The position numbers and the translations under genes are program-made. Below are positions 19,234 to 34,418 of a stretch of 60,734 bases of DNA, piece after piece; position 1 is the stretch's first letter; each line of letters opens with the position of its first letter. The notes under the pieces are model-generated. The model worked only from the letters and a program-made list of their open reading frames with translations. It was not told the DNA's origin and searched no databases. This DNA is from Haplosporangium gracile (taxonomy: Eukaryota > Mortierellomycota > Mortierellomycetes > Mortierellales > Mortierellaceae), in contig JAAAUF010000109.1 of the NCBI GenBank assembly GCA_015499985.1, forward strand, positions 1 to 60,734, written 5' to 3'.

Positions 19234-20611
19234 CTACATGTAGCGAGCAGGGGTATCAAACTTGGGATTGGTCTGGCCTCCCAATGCAAGGAACAGCAAC
19301 GGGAGTAAGGGCAGTAAGAGAAATCGAATATAGCGCGCCGAACTCTGGGCAATCGCCTGGGGAGAGTCCGCTGCCATGTCCATCTTGGCTACATCCGTTG
19401 CTGTCGTGCAGTTGGCTGTCTTGGAGAGAGGCGACGCAGAGTGGGTAACCGATCGCCTCTTCATGCCCATGCCGACACTGTAAGCCTCCTGTAGACTACC
19501 AGAGTATCCAGAGGTTCTCCGACTATGATTATCAANNNNNNNNNNTGCTGCTGGTGGAACTGCTCCTCACGCTGCTGTTGCCGTGGCTGTGGCTGCTCAT
19601 CTGGCTTGTCCTTGAACCCATTGAAGATGTTCTCCTCGTCCGACCCTTGGAGGTAGGAATGGGCGGTGACAATGGCAGGGGAGACGGCGAGGGCGAGGGT
19701 GCGAGCGAGGACCAGGCTGTGCTTGAGCTGCTGCAGTAGGAGAGAACGGGAGAGGAGGCGGTTGAAGAATCGGATGAGGACAGATCGTGCAGGAGTGAGG
19801 CCATGGGATTGGGCAGGATGGGGGAGCAGTGAACCATACTGGTTCCGTTTGCCGAGGAGGATGATAATGAAAAGGCGGAATCCGTGGAGGAGATGCTGAG
19901 AGGGGGTGAGGGCAATGATGAATAGCCTTGAGAGGCCGAGCGGGGACCACAGGCCGAATCAAGGGCATGAAGACGAGGAGAAGGAGGTGAACTAAAGCGA
20001 CAGGAACGACGGCTGCTATTGCTGCACACGCTACTGCTCCTGATTTTACTGCTACTGCCCTTGTTATTACTGAGGTCGTTTACATTGTTGGCACTGCTGT
20101 TGTGAAAAGTGTCCGTGGTATATTGGTAAAAATGCTGTTGTTGTTGTTGATGCTGCAATTGTTGTTGTTTGTGGAGCTGAGAAGATGCCGAAAGGGCTGA
20201 AGAGTAGGCTGTGTAGGAAGAAGGGACGGAGGAACTGCACCGCTGCGAGATGCGCTTGCGATGTGATCGATCCTGTGGATACACTGGCGGGGCTGAAGAG
20301 GACGATGATATCCTTTTCGCTGATGAAGATGATAATGATGAGGCCTGGTGTGTTGAGTATGCGGCAGCAAAGGATAGAGAAGAGGCGGGACCCATGGTGG
20401 AAGGAGAGGAGTCGTAATGATAAATTGTCGAAGAAGAGGAAGGAGAAGGAGAAGAGGAGGAAGAAGAGACCGAGTTGGAGCGTGCGTGGGATGGGGACTG
20501 GAGGAATGAGGGCACGGGCGGACGACGACAAAGATAGTTGCTAGTATGTGAAGGAGATGTTGTTGATGTTGAAGCTATTGCTGAAGTTGTAGTCTCGTGT
20601 GCTGCTAGCAT
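19234..20611 (-). CDS. Ser-rich protein with one C-terminal membrane segment, interrupted by an assembly gap
   Basis: I do not recognise the family. From the ATG at 20611 the frame runs about 355 codons to a run of ten Ns (19536-19545), then resumes and ends at TAG 19236-19234 with about 100 more residues. The first part is dominated by Ser, Pro and Thr, with one Gln/His tract (KQQQLQHQQQQQHFYQY), so it is probably disordered. The part after the gap is Ser/Thr-rich and then has one hydrophobic stretch, FLLLPLLPLLFLALGG, ending 14 residues before the C terminus (NPKFDTPARYM), like a tail-anchored protein. The frames on either side agree only if the true gap length is a multiple of three, so ten Ns is a placeholder. 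It could be two genes or a mis-assembly. Function unknown. Confidence 0.6.
19536..19545. other. Assembly gap (10 N)
   Basis: Ten consecutive N bases lie inside the coding frame of the Ser-rich gene. The length does not preserve the flanking frames (1 + L + 2 must be a multiple of 3), so the real missing length is not ten. Low-complexity AGC/TCC codons on the left flank probably caused the break. Confidence 0.95.
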
Positions 20612-23600
20612 TGATATTCTGTCTGTATTATGTGATGATGATTGTTGATAGTTTTGGTTTTAAAAGGTGGGTAATAAAAGGGTAATTAGCTCTCCTCGAT
20701 TGGATTGAAAGTGTGGAGAGAGTTGGAAGGAGGGAGGTGAGAGAGAGAAATGGGAAGAAGAGAATAAGCGTAAGAGAGAGAGAGAGAGAGACAGAGAGGG
20801 ACAGAGAGTGATAGAGAGAGAAAGAGAAAGAGAAAGAGAAAGGAAAAGAAGGGAAAAAGAGGGGAGGGAAAGGAACAGAGAACGAAGCGTGTTGATGCTA
20901 TTGTTGAATATGTTGAAAGGGAGAAACAAGGAGGCAAGATATGGAAGTACAACAAGTGGCTATCAGAAAGAAAAGAGAAAAGGATTTAGAAAAAGATAGT
21001 ACTGCTGTTGAGTAAATGTAAGTAAGGAACGTAAGAAAGTGTCAAGAGTGACAGGGTTGAAAAGGAAGGCAAGTAAGTAAGGAGAGTCAAGTGAGAAGGA
21101 GTAGAAGGAGAAAAGTAAATGATGACGGCGAGGAGTGATGAGAAAACAGAGAGTACAGAGAGTAATAGAGGGTGAAGAAAGAAAAGAAAGAGAGTAAAAA
21201 GTAAAATGAATGAAATGCAAGAGAGAGTCGGATGAGATGAAATGAATCTGATGAGAGAGAGAGAGAATGAGAAAAGAGTGGAAGAGATAAAGAAGAAAGG
21301 GAAAAGAAAGAAAGAGAGAAAGAGAAAGAGAGAGAGATAAAAAAAAAGAAGGTGTATAGAAACAAAGGCGGTTCGGTACCTGGGGACATATGGCAGCGGT
21401 GATTCTCCTGTGTTCCCCCTCGCCTTCATCTTTCTTCTGTGTGCCTGTGTGTGCGGATACTGTACCTTTTCATCTTTGTGTTTAATTGAATTGAGCAATT
21501 GAATAATAAACCATCCTGTCCTATTGCAGACCTGCTGCAGCTGAAGATATATTTTTGTTTACCGCCACAGCCCTATTTGCATCCTATCTACCCTTCGCTC
21601 TCTCTCTTTCTCCCACCAGGTCTTGTAGCCTCTTTACTTTCTAAGCCCAGGGGTAGCCCTGGTTCGTTTTTAGCAAAAAGAAAATTAACAAAAGAGAAAC
21701 GGGGCCCCATTCACTTCCATTTTTCGTTCCTGCCTTAATTGCGACACATTGCCAGTCAGGTTTCTTTTAGCTGGCTGAATTAGCCACCATTTGATTGAAC
21801 CCCACTAGTCTTTTACTGGGCTGCTCCTTTCTCTTTATCTTTCAAGCCTGTTTTCGCTCATATTTTTTTTCTTTTTTCTTTTATCTCTTTTCCTTTCCCC
21901 TCTCTCTCACTTTCCAATTTCCGGCTGGATACATATCTTACACATGCAAAAAAAATAATCAGAGTTAACGAAATGTTGTTGGTGTTGACATTGTTATGTG
22001 GAGTGAGCTCATCCAGTGGTACAATGGAAAAACGAAGAAAACTATCTTTCATTCCCCCACTTAAAAAAAAGTCAATTTATCGCGACCCTTTTTTTTTTTT
22101 GCCTCTTATCAACCATGCAATTCTCAGGCGCATTCATGTTAATTCTAACAAAAGGAGGGCGTATTACAAAACACGTTCCTTTCATCTCTTCTTCTCGCAT
22201 TTCTTATTATCTCTCCTTGTTCTTTTTTTTTCTTTGGTGTCTTTCTTTACCTTTGACAGAAACGAAACAAAATCAATTGGCGAAGAAAAGATGACGGCAA
22301 AAAAAAAAAAAAAAGCGAGGATTGGGCTCACTTCTTCTTCTGTCCGTCAATCCAAGACTAGAGAAACCTAGTTTTTTGAAGCTCAACTTGTTGCAAGTCG
22401 TCGTCGTCGTCCTAAGTCAAAATATAAAGGATGACAACAACGGCCGCAAGTACGGCGGCAGGGGAAGTAAGGGAACCAGGCACAGACTTGCAAGGTTCCA
22501 GAGTTTGATCCATCGGAGATCAGTCATTCACCAAGTTGCGTGTTCACCCGTAAAGCAAGTACAGTAGTGACTCGGGGACCTTATTCCAGATAAGCATCTT
22601 TCCTTATACTTTCTACTTCTTCAACCTTCTTCTTCTTTTCTTCAGCCAAACCTCGCGTGACTATGCATACCGGACACAAAAACAGTCTTCATCTTCCTAC
22701 TCTTCTTGCCTTTAGACTCCTCATTCTTGATCTTTCTCGGATATACCTCTTCCATTCCACAAGTAAAAGTCGACTACGTTTGTGCACAACCTTAATTCCC
22801 CATCTCACAAACAACATGAAAAAAAAAGCCTAGCATGCACAAGCAAGGGACAACCACCCACCCTTACGTTTACTTTTTATCCCCCTAATCCCAGACCTGA
22901 ACGACCACGTCTTTTTCCGCTTTTTGTCTCATATTTTTCATCCATAAACAAAAAAAAAAGCCTACTTCAGAAACACACTGAACACCATCCTCATCATCAT
23001 GCATCCCCTCGCCACTTCTACACCTACCTATATTTCAATTGGATTTTGCTTTCTCTGCAACAGTCTCTTTGTGTGACCAAAGCAGAAAACCTGATTGTCC
23101 CCGCTTGTTTATTTTCCTCAAATAATACCCCTACCTCAATACTACACATGCCAACGCCATTTACTTGCTTTGTTTGTGATTTTGTATTTTGTGCCTCTTC
23201 ACTCTCTTTTTGCTCCTGCAGGAAAGGCGGGCGCGGGCTACGCGAGAGACAGACAGACGAGAAACCCAAACACAGAAAAACAAATATATAAAACAGGTAC
23301 CCTTGTGGGCGAACAAAGAAAAAGGGGAAAAAAAAAAGTTTGTTTTTGCAGGTCCGTCCGTATTCGCGGGGTACCGTACCCATTTGGCGTCATTTTTCGA
23401 AAATCGACGCTGTGGCTGTTTTTGTGCGTGTTCGGTCGACTTTTGAGAGTTTTTGTTGACAGAAAAAAAAAGTGGGGGAGTGAAAAAGAAAGGTGGGGAG
23501 GAACGGGGGTTGAGATTGCACTCCCCCCTCCCCTTCCCCCTCTCGACGCACGTAACTGTACTTGCGCATGGCATTCACGCGCGCGCCTTTTGTCCGCCTC

Positions 23601-24653
23601 CTCTCTCTCCCTCCCTCAGATACAGGTACATTCCACAGATGGACGATCAATTGAACCCTCCCCCCAACCCCTCTCTTCCCTAGTCTCTTTTCTTTTTCTT
23701 TGTCCCTCTCTCTTTTTCGCAAATACGCGTCAGACCTCAACGGCTAATGGAGAAATTGCGCTTTACGCTTAGACTGAGAGTAGAAGACGCCCTCGTAACA
23801 CTATCCAGCCAAAAAAAAATCCCCTTCTTTTACCCTACCTTTTCTTCACCCACATGTTCTCCACAATCTTGTACACCATACACAATACAAAACAAAAATA
23901 ATACGAGGCTGAGAGTCGGGCACCACAGACAAGCTCAGTATTGGACAAAGTGAAAAGATTGGCTGAAAACCAATTAGGCGGAACATATTAGACATGTTAA
24001 AGTGAATAAATGCGTCCGCCCTCCCTAACTAATATTCTTTAGTTTTTTAAAAAATAAATAAACGGTCTCTTTATCCCTGTCGCAGGCGCGAGCGTGCTTC
24101 ACCTTCGCCCTAAAATAATGCAGGGGGATGAGCCAATTTACATTGGCCTAAGTACAGTTTATGACACGCTTTAGGATCTAATTGAAAATACATATACACC
24201 TCAGAGCAGGCCTGCCTTGCCCCTTGGACTGCAATGTTCGCCTCCTCCTCTAGCTGAATCTCCTGTTCTTTAGGATTCTCGCCTCATAATAAACACTAGT
24301 CTTGCGATAAAAACAAAGATCGTAGCGCGGAAAAAAAAATATAACAAGGAACAATACAAGAAACGGAGTGAGTTTTGTTGCGGGCACTCTTATTCTCATT
24401 TTTTCGGCTCGCGTCGATCACCAACTCAATCAGTCTCACTTTTTTTTCAGTATCAGATTGTTTGTGACCTGATGGCAAAAGAAGAATGATGGCCTCTTTA
24501 TCTTGCCGATTGATGCTTCTTGATTGCACCGCCACACATGCACACAACACATGTGTACGTGCCGATCACTTACAGTACTTCTTTTTTTTTTTTGCTTGCA
24601 TGCGCGCCTTTATTTGTCACCCTCATGGGGTTGACCTCAAGCTTCATTCATAT
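20612..24653. other. 4.0 kb intergenic region with a long purine tract
   Basis: No supported gene between the Ser-rich gene start and the yvh1 stop. From about 20690 to 21345 the + strand is almost pure purine (GA, GGA and AAAG repeats). It is therefore a C/T-rich upstream tract for the minus-strand Ser-rich gene. The rest is A/T- and C/T-rich with many homopolymer runs, for example near 22090, 22300 and 22950. Apparent frames of 80-225 codons (such as around 23095-23772) have no recognisable domain and skewed composition. Confidence 0.5.
20690..21345. repeat. GA-rich polypurine tract with (GA)n microsatellites
   Basis: About 650 bp dominated by G and A on the + strand, including (GA)n runs near 20776-20794 and 21256-21266 and (GAAA)n near 20818-20845. 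Such mirror-symmetric purine tracts can adopt triplex structure. It sits directly upstream of the minus-strand Ser-rich gene. Confidence 0.75.
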
Positions 24654-26356
24654 CTACCCATCAACCTTGCCCTTATGCATCATAAAAGCAGGGGTCACCC
24701 AAGTTCCACAAGAACACTGCTCGCCCGACCAGTTGAACGTGCCTAGCTTCGAGTCGCATTTCGGGCATGAGATCTTGCCCTCCAATCCATGCAGTTCCTG
24801 AATCCACTCGACAGGCTCAATAAAGTACGATTGGCACACCGTCGCTGCCTTAGGTGTAATCTTGGAAATATCCGACTGCACTGCCTATTTTACCATGCAC
24901 AAAATTGGGTATAAATGGACTCAGTGTTAGTATGAATTACCACATAGGAATGCTTGCCGGCTTGCCTTTTCATCTCTTCAGTCCTGATAACCCCAATTCT
25001 TAAATGCGTGTTTTTATCCAAGTTACCTCAGAGATGTGAAGAGTAGCATCACGCTTCCTATATCCGAACGAGATCTGGCCCTGTCCGGGGGTATGGGTGA
25101 CGACACTGTCCCGGGCCACAAGCGCGCGACGACACTTTTTGCATTTGAGTGGCCCTTGCTGGATTCCTGCTGTCATAGCCGCTGCCGTTGATCTTGGTGC
25201 TCCTGTTGCTGCGGTCCGTGCGGTTACGTTCAGAGGATCCGCTGCCAATGTCATATCCTCGATATACCCTAACACTATATCATTCAATTGATAGAAGACG
25301 TTAGTGATGGTGGACCGATGGTCAACTGGTCAGCCTTGACGTGGTGAGAGCATTCAAGGGTCAACTTACTCTCGCGTTGGGCGGCATTGGATGCGATCAA
25401 GAAGCGCCTGTAGGCAGTGCGATTGACATTAACATCGTACTCGATCGCGTCATAAAGATGAAGCTGTGTTATGAAACCATCATTGGGGCTATTGCGATTC
25501 ATCATAAGCGAGAAGAAAAGGTGGGGAGGGGGGAGGGGCTCAGTAAAATGGAACTACTGCATATGCGGCGCAGTTTGCACGATGTGGGACAGCAGGGGGT
25601 GTTGAAACAGCAGGAACTTGGTCAACAACTTACTCTGCAACCTGCCGGAGGGCTTGAACGTGCTTCAAGGCCTCAGCAGCCGACATCTTCTTCTCCTTCA
25701 TCAAGTACGCGCACATAATCGTCACACTCCTCGACGCACCTGCCTGACTGTAATAGTCGACCATTCGAATAAAAAAAGGGGGGAGGGGAGGAATAATAAG
25801 CGTTGTAATTAACTTTCCTGAATTCAGTCCGCATCTTTGACACATCTAGCTTCTTAGTTTCAACTTACCAGTGGACAAGAACCTTTTTCCCGCTCTCAAG
25901 AGCATCATGAATAAAAGTAAAGGTATCCGGAAAATGCTTGATCAAGTTGGTCTCGTCCATATCGGGGACAGGAATTACTTTGTAGATAAACTCTCCGGGG
26001 AATCTGGGTGTGGAGATGTCTGTAACTTGGATGATATGCGTGATCCCGAGATCCTTCATCTTTTCACGCGACTCTGAGATCAATGCTCTTTATGAGTATT
26101 TTGTATGAGAGATATGGAAAGCAGGGTTATTGAGTGTGAGTGGAGCAAATTTTTTCTACGTGCTGGTGAGGGATGGGCTGGATTTTCTCTTTTACCACTT
26201 TTTGCTTTTTAATGCTTCATGAAAATAGGTAAGTGTATGAGAGGTGAGAAGCTATTCTGGTGTTTACCCGCTGAGAAAGAGACCGGGAAGAATCTCTTGA
26301 GCTTCACGGAACTGCTTGGAGTCGAATCGAGGAGGTTGGTCAAAGGGGTCGGTCAT
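24654..26356 (-). CDS. yvh1: Dual-specificity phosphatase Yvh1 (DUSP12 family)
   Basis: Yvh1 releases Mrt4 from pre-60S ribosomes and affects sporulation and growth; its zinc domain carries the ribosomal role. Six exons, 26356-26268, 26087-25869, 25747-25634, 25488-25370, 25274-25027 and 24884-24654, join in phase to give 339 residues, close to the usual ~340-365. Residues 20-160 form the phosphatase fold: ILPGLFLSGALISESREKM, then THIIQVTDI, and the P-loop HCQAGASRS with catalytic Cys103. PNDGFITQLHLYDAIEYDVN follows. The C-terminal half has the Yvh1 zinc-binding pattern: CKKCRRALV, FIEPVEWIQEL, ISCPKCDSKLGTFNWSG, CSCGTWVTPAF. The Cys103 codon is split by an intron (TG|T), so splicing is needed to form the active site. 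Divergent from the KIAA1143-like gene over 220 bp. Confidence 0.93.
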
Positions 26357-26576
26357 GGTGTATTGGAATGAATGAGTAGGTTGTTGGGAAATGGAGAAAG
26401 GAAGTAAAAAAAATGAGCTGAAATAAAAAAAGCGACGCAGCAGAGCCACAACAATACCAGGACTGTCTTTGTCATAAACTGTGTCGCGCTTTCGTGGAAC
26501 ACAAAGCACACTCTCCTTCTTCCTTTCCTTGCCAGCAGCATCCACACCGACAGCAACAGCAACAGCTCAATAGCAA
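26357..26576. promoter_or_regulatory. Divergent promoter of yvh1 and the KIAA1143-like gene
   Basis: Only 220 bp separate the two start codons, so both transcription units start here. A CAGCAACAG-rich leader precedes the + strand ATG. No named element was recognised. Confidence 0.55.
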
Positions 26577-27444
26577 ATGTCAAACAAAAAGATCACCCCG
26601 CACCAGATGCGAAAAAACCTCGCATACGTTCAAGAAGGCGCACCCGACTTCATGCGCATGCTCACTGGTCAATCAGCATCCTCAGCCGCCAACAACGATC
26701 CCAGAAACCCCTACCGCAAACCCATTGGTATCGACGCCAAATTCCAGTCTGAACACCCCTCTGACGACGAAGACGAGACAGCGCACGATATTTTGAACGA
26801 ACGTGAGGAGGAGCGGCCTACGGTCGTGGTGCTGAAGGAGAGCAAACATTTGGATGAACGGCAGGTCAAGAATATCCTTAACAACCTTCCTCCTGGTAAG
26901 AAACGACACCTCTTTTTAAAATTGGGTGCTAACCTTGTATGCGCTAAAAGCTAACACCTTGTTTGCCCATTCTCATTGTGATACCATAGGACTGTCAGAG
27001 ACAGAGATTAAGAAGCGGTTAGCAAACGCTCTCGAAGTCAACAGCAGTAAAGATAACAAGGAAGAAGAAGAGCAAGATGAAGAAGAGGAAGATCAGAATC
27101 CCCTTGATGCCAATGGAAAGATCCTCTTCAGGAGACCCAAGGGCTCCAAACCGAAATCGTCAACAACGACAACGACCTCCTCCACAAAAACCGAGAAGCA
27201 ATCAGTCAACTCGACAGCCAGCAAAAAGAACTTTGAGACTGCTCTTCTTGCAGATGCAGAGGCAAAGGTCCAAGCTCTCAAAAAGAAGCAATCGGGATCA
27301 TCAACAACAAAATCAGAGACAGAGACAACTGAAGGATCAAAACGAAAGGCCAGCAGCAACGACAACACCGGTGAAGTGTTAAAAAAGAAAAGGCAGCAGA
27401 AAAAGACGACAACATCTCTACTCAGCTTTAACGACGACGAATAA
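26577..27444 (+). CDS. KIAA1143 / DUF4604-like nuclear protein of unknown function
   Basis: Two exons, 26577-26895 and 26990-27444, join in phase (CCTG|GA) to give 257 residues. The N terminus has KNLAYVQEGAPDFMRML, matching the 'SYVQPxEPxFL' start of the DUF4604/KIAA1143 family. An acidic stretch follows (SDDEDE). The family core EERPTVVVLKESKHLDERQV comes next, then LDANGKILFRRPK, a long Lys/Ser/Thr-rich tail with nuclear-localisation-like KKKRQQKK, and the family's ending SLLSFNDDE. The order of these blocks is the same as in the animal protein, which is half as long. Its role is not known in any organism I can name with confidence. Its stop lies 39 bp from the stop of the convergent forkhead gene, so the transcripts must overlap. 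Confidence 0.75.
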
Positions 27445-27483
27445 TTATCAACAAATAATATGTGCTTTTTAATTTTTTTTCCT

Positions 27484-30257
<2,774 letters not shown>

Positions 30258-30653
30258 GGCGCTATGATTGCAGCTCAGCGTCCTGGACGGGTTGTTAAAG
30301 TGTTGCTTGTTATGGAAGATGGAGGGGGTGGGACTAGCTGAGTATTTGTCCTGAGGGTGTGATGTCCCGAGTCCAAGTTGTTGTTGAGGTTATGTAGGTT
30401 CCGACTAAACGAAAAGTAGAGTGCGAACCAAGATGAACTGCTATAACAATAATAATAACAGATGAAGAAAGGAATAAGAAGGGACAGACGTCATTAGTCA
30501 TCCGCCTAGAGGTTATTTGCTGAATAAGTGCAGTAATACTTGTGTGTGTCCTTGTGTGTTAGAGTCGAAGGAAGGGTCGAGCAGAGAAGTAGTCGAACCA
30601 GGTGTATGTTATACCTGTGGAGGTGTGATAAAGATGTAGTTGTTGGTGTTGCT

Positions 30654-30712
30654 GTTATTATTATTATTATTATTGTTGCTGTTGTTGCTGTTGTTGTTGG
30701 TTGTTGTTGTTG
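30654..30712. repeat. ATT/TTG trinucleotide repeat
   Basis: Adjacent (ATT)n and interrupted (GTT/GCT)n runs, upstream of the forkhead gene, most likely within its promoter or leader. Confidence 0.75.
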
Positions 30713-32423
30713 ATATCCCTAGTTATCTTTTTTGAAAAGGGGTCAAATAGCGCAGAAAGTAAGAGCAAGAGCAAGGCTCGGTTAGCCCTAACTGACTTGG
30801 CCGACTGGCTGACCCTCTGACTGCAATTGTGACGGTCCCTCTGAATTGAATGTGATATATGACCAATTTGCTTCTTTGGGGTTATAGACTGTGTGAAAGC
30901 AAGGGAAGGTCAGGCGGTACCTCTTGTGTTCTTTCCCCAATGGTCTCCTTCTTGTCGATAGTCGTTGTTTTTAAATAGTCGTTTCACCTCAAGGAGAGAT
31001 GAAGGTTGTTGATGGTCGAAAGAACAGGAAGGTGTAGCCGCTGCGGGGAAATAGTCGACAAGTCGTCAGAGGGGTGTAGGGGAATGGTCAGAAAGAGGGA
31101 GGGTAAGTGATGAGAGAGTGAGAATGTGAAAGATGTGGCGCAGGTTGGAAAGTGAACAAAACGTCAACAAAAGGACTGCTAATTCACGTGACTCATATCT
31201 CCGCAATTGGTGGCAAAACCGCTCTCCAAAGTCCACTGAAAAAAAAAAACGACCTTTGTAGCCGTAGTTGACGAGACTCTGATAGAAACAAAGGAGTTTT
31301 TTTAACAGCTCTTGAAGACCGATAATTGAGTGTTTCTTGAATTATTCGCGGTCATGCTCCATCATTCATGCACTCCTAGATTTCTGCTGGCTTGCTCGCA
31401 GAACTCAATGGCTTCGCATAGATCAACCCCCTTGCTCTGCTCTTCTGTTTCTCTCTATCGCTTTTTTTTTCTCTCTCTCTTGCATTCTCAGTGTTTTTCA
31501 TTCCATTGTCTCCCTAACATTTTTCTCTCATAGCTCTTCCTCCTAGTTTATTTTAAACTCTTTGCATTCTCTATGGGCATTGTTTACAAAGACAAGAAAT
31601 GACTATTGTCCAACTATCTGCCGGCGTGTCTATCGAATGGCACCAATCTAATAAGATACGATGCAATGCGATGGCGATAGAGAATGAGAGAAAGAATGAG
31701 TGACAAGACAAAAGTATACAGGCATCACGCAAGGCGAAGGTAAAAAGGCAAAGGCAAAAGCAAAGGCAAAGGCCAGGAAGACAATGACGAAAAAGGAGGA
31801 AGGGGAAGAAGAAGAGCAGGAGCAAGAGGAAGAGGAAGAGGGAGAGAAGGAGGAGGAGGAGGAGGGAGATCAACCCCAAAACCCATAGTCAATGCTCAAA
31901 AACCTCATTATCCTACGCATGCAGCAGCAGTACACAGCATGGCATGGCACAAACAAATACAAAGTTCAAGCACAAGAACAACAACAATAATCAACAACGA
32001 CAACAAATAAAAAACGTTAGAGCGCGCGTGAAGAGAGATTGAGAGAAAGAGTGAGATAGAGAAAGAGTGAGAGAAAAAGGTGCAACCCTTTTTTGCACTA
32101 TTTCGATTGCTTGTTATTGTTGATGTTGTCTGTCGGCTCCATGTTGTGCTGATGTTGTTTGCTTACTTATTGGGACCTGCGCGATCCTCTTATTTCTTTG
32201 TTCTCCTCTAAAATCCACACGGGCAGAAAAAAAAAATCGAACAAACGCAGGCAAGACACACACACATACATACACGTTTGATCCTTCCCTCCTTCTTCTT
32301 CACCTCCTCATTCCCTTCTTCCTTCTTTCTTCCCCCGAAACCATTCCAGTAGCAGTAAGTGTCTTTCAATCTATCTATTCCAACGGACACTTTTTCATAG
32401 TTTTTCTTCCTTACTGTCAGGAG

Positions 32424-32476
32424 GGAGAAAGGAGAAGGGAGAAGGGAGAAGGGAGAAGGGAGAAGGGAGAAGGGAG
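32424..32476. repeat. 7-bp minisatellite (GGAGAAG, about 7.5 copies)
   Basis: One GGAGAAA unit followed by six perfect GGAGAAG units and a partial unit, in the non-coding block upstream of the PKA-R gene. The near-identity of copies suggests recent expansion. Confidence 0.9.
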
Positions 32477-33448
32477 CCGTATTACCATCTGCATTCCAGA
32501 GAAAGATCCCTTTGCTCTTCATTTTTTGTTTGTCTTTATTCTTATTTTTTAGTCATATGGAACGGAATGACTGAAATGAGGACGAAATGGCAACAAAAAA
32601 ATGAGTCGGACAAGGGGGTTGGTTCCTTCTGTGAGAAGAAGGAGAAGAAGGAGGAAGAAGGGGAGGAGGAAGGAAAGAGAACACCAAGAAGAAGGAGAAG
32701 CAGAACCGGGATGGGAAAGAAGAGAGTGACGAATGGAGCCGCCATGGCAAAAGCGTGAGAGGTTAGTATGATTGTGTAGTGGACCCTTTTTGCCCCTTTG
32801 TTGTCATGCTACACCGCTTTGTGGGTCGGTGAGCAGTAAGGGAAACAAAGAAACAAAAAAAAACAACAACGCACAGAACAAGAAGGTGAAGAAGTAAAGA
32901 ACTAAAAGTTGGATTTGCCGGTCTGTCCTTCTGTTTGTGTTTGCGTGTTATTGTCACTGATTCACAACAACGAGGATGTAAATGGCATTGCCAACAACAA
33001 GTATGGGGACTATGAACATGACACGGTAAGGCAGGGCAAGCAAAAGGGCAAGTAAGGGTCACTATACCAGACGGACAGATACACTTGGCTTCGAGCCTTA
33101 CTATACTTGTTGTCGGCTTGCAGAAGTAAGAAGTAAGAAGACGAAGATAAAATCAAATGTTTTTTTTTTGTAACAAAATAGAAGCGAGCGATTCATCCTC
33201 GTGGATGGATTAGTGTTTTTGTTTTTGTTTGTGGTTTTGTTTTACTTTATTGCTTTGTCTTGCTTTATTTTGTTTTGTTGTTGGTCTTGTTGTTGTTCTT
33301 ATTCACAGATAGAGAAAGAGAGAGAGAGAAGGAATAATGAGAGAGTCAGAAAGAGAGAGAGATGGGTGGCATCTTTTCTTGCAGGACGGATATCCCAGGC
33401 CGGGTACATACATACTTACATTCACCCATCATGTCATTGCCTGACTAC

Positions 33449-33542
33449 CTGTCTGTCTGTCTTGTTTCTTGTTTGTTTGTTTGTTCGTCTGTTTATCTGC
33501 CTGTTCGTCTGTCTGTCTGTCTGTTCGTCAGTCTGTCTGTTG
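33449..33542. repeat. Interrupted tetranucleotide repeat (CTGT / TTGT)
   Basis: Runs of CTGT and TTGT units alternate with small interruptions over about 95 bp. Non-coding; the frames through it encode only Cys/Val/Leu/Phe-rich artefacts. Confidence 0.75.
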
Positions 33543-33719
33543 CTTTTGCATCCTCTCCTCATTGCCATACTCACATCCACATCCACACCCGCATCCAACG
33601 TGTTAGTTAGTCAATCAGTCAGCCCCAGTCAGTCCATCAATCAAGACAAGTGATAAAATCGGAGTCTATCCTTTGAAACCTGCCCTGAAAAAAAAAAATT
33701 CTCGTTTTTTTTTTTTTAT

Positions 33720-34385
33720 TTATTTCCCTCCTTCTTCCTCCGCCTCTTTTTCTAATCCTCTTCTTCCCTTCTTTCTTCTTCCTCTTCTTCTTTCTCTCCA
33801 TTCCATCCTCTCACTTCCCACCCTTTCTCCATTCACCTCCTCATTCTTCTCATTCCTCTCTCTCTCCTTCACCTACCCTTACACTCATTCACACTCCCTC
33901 CCTTCCCTTCACGGGTTCATTCCTTTTGCCTGAAAAAGACAAACACAAACAAAACAAACTCGAACAACGTGCGTATCGTATTTTCCTTCCTTCTCTCTGT
34001 CCCACCGCCCACTCAGTGCGTGCCACTTTTTTCTATTTTACTTTGATTCAAACAAACTCCTTCCCATTCTTCTTCTCTCTCTCTCTCTTTTCTCTTCTGC
34101 TTCCTTTCTGATTCCTTTCTGCTTTGTATGGTCGCTGTGAAAATAATAATTGTACAAGTCTCAGCTTCGATCCCCTGTTCCTTAATCGTGTTGCAGCCGC
34201 GTGTTTCCTCTCCTCCCTCCCTCTCTGTTCTCTGTTCTCCCTGGGGTCGGTTACATCATCACCATACAAAAAAAAGAAGCTCGCCATTTGTTGACTTGTT
34301 TATTTGTTTCTTTTCCACACATATTTCAACGGCCACGAGGCGCGAATAATCCATCCCATCCAACCAACCAACCCGCTCACAATAC

Positions 34386-34418
<33 letters not shown>

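Noticed and set aside
33449..33542. Regular repeats considered as a CRISPR-like or satellite array
   Set aside because: Simple CTGT/TTGT tetranucleotides with no spacers; the genome is eukaryotic.
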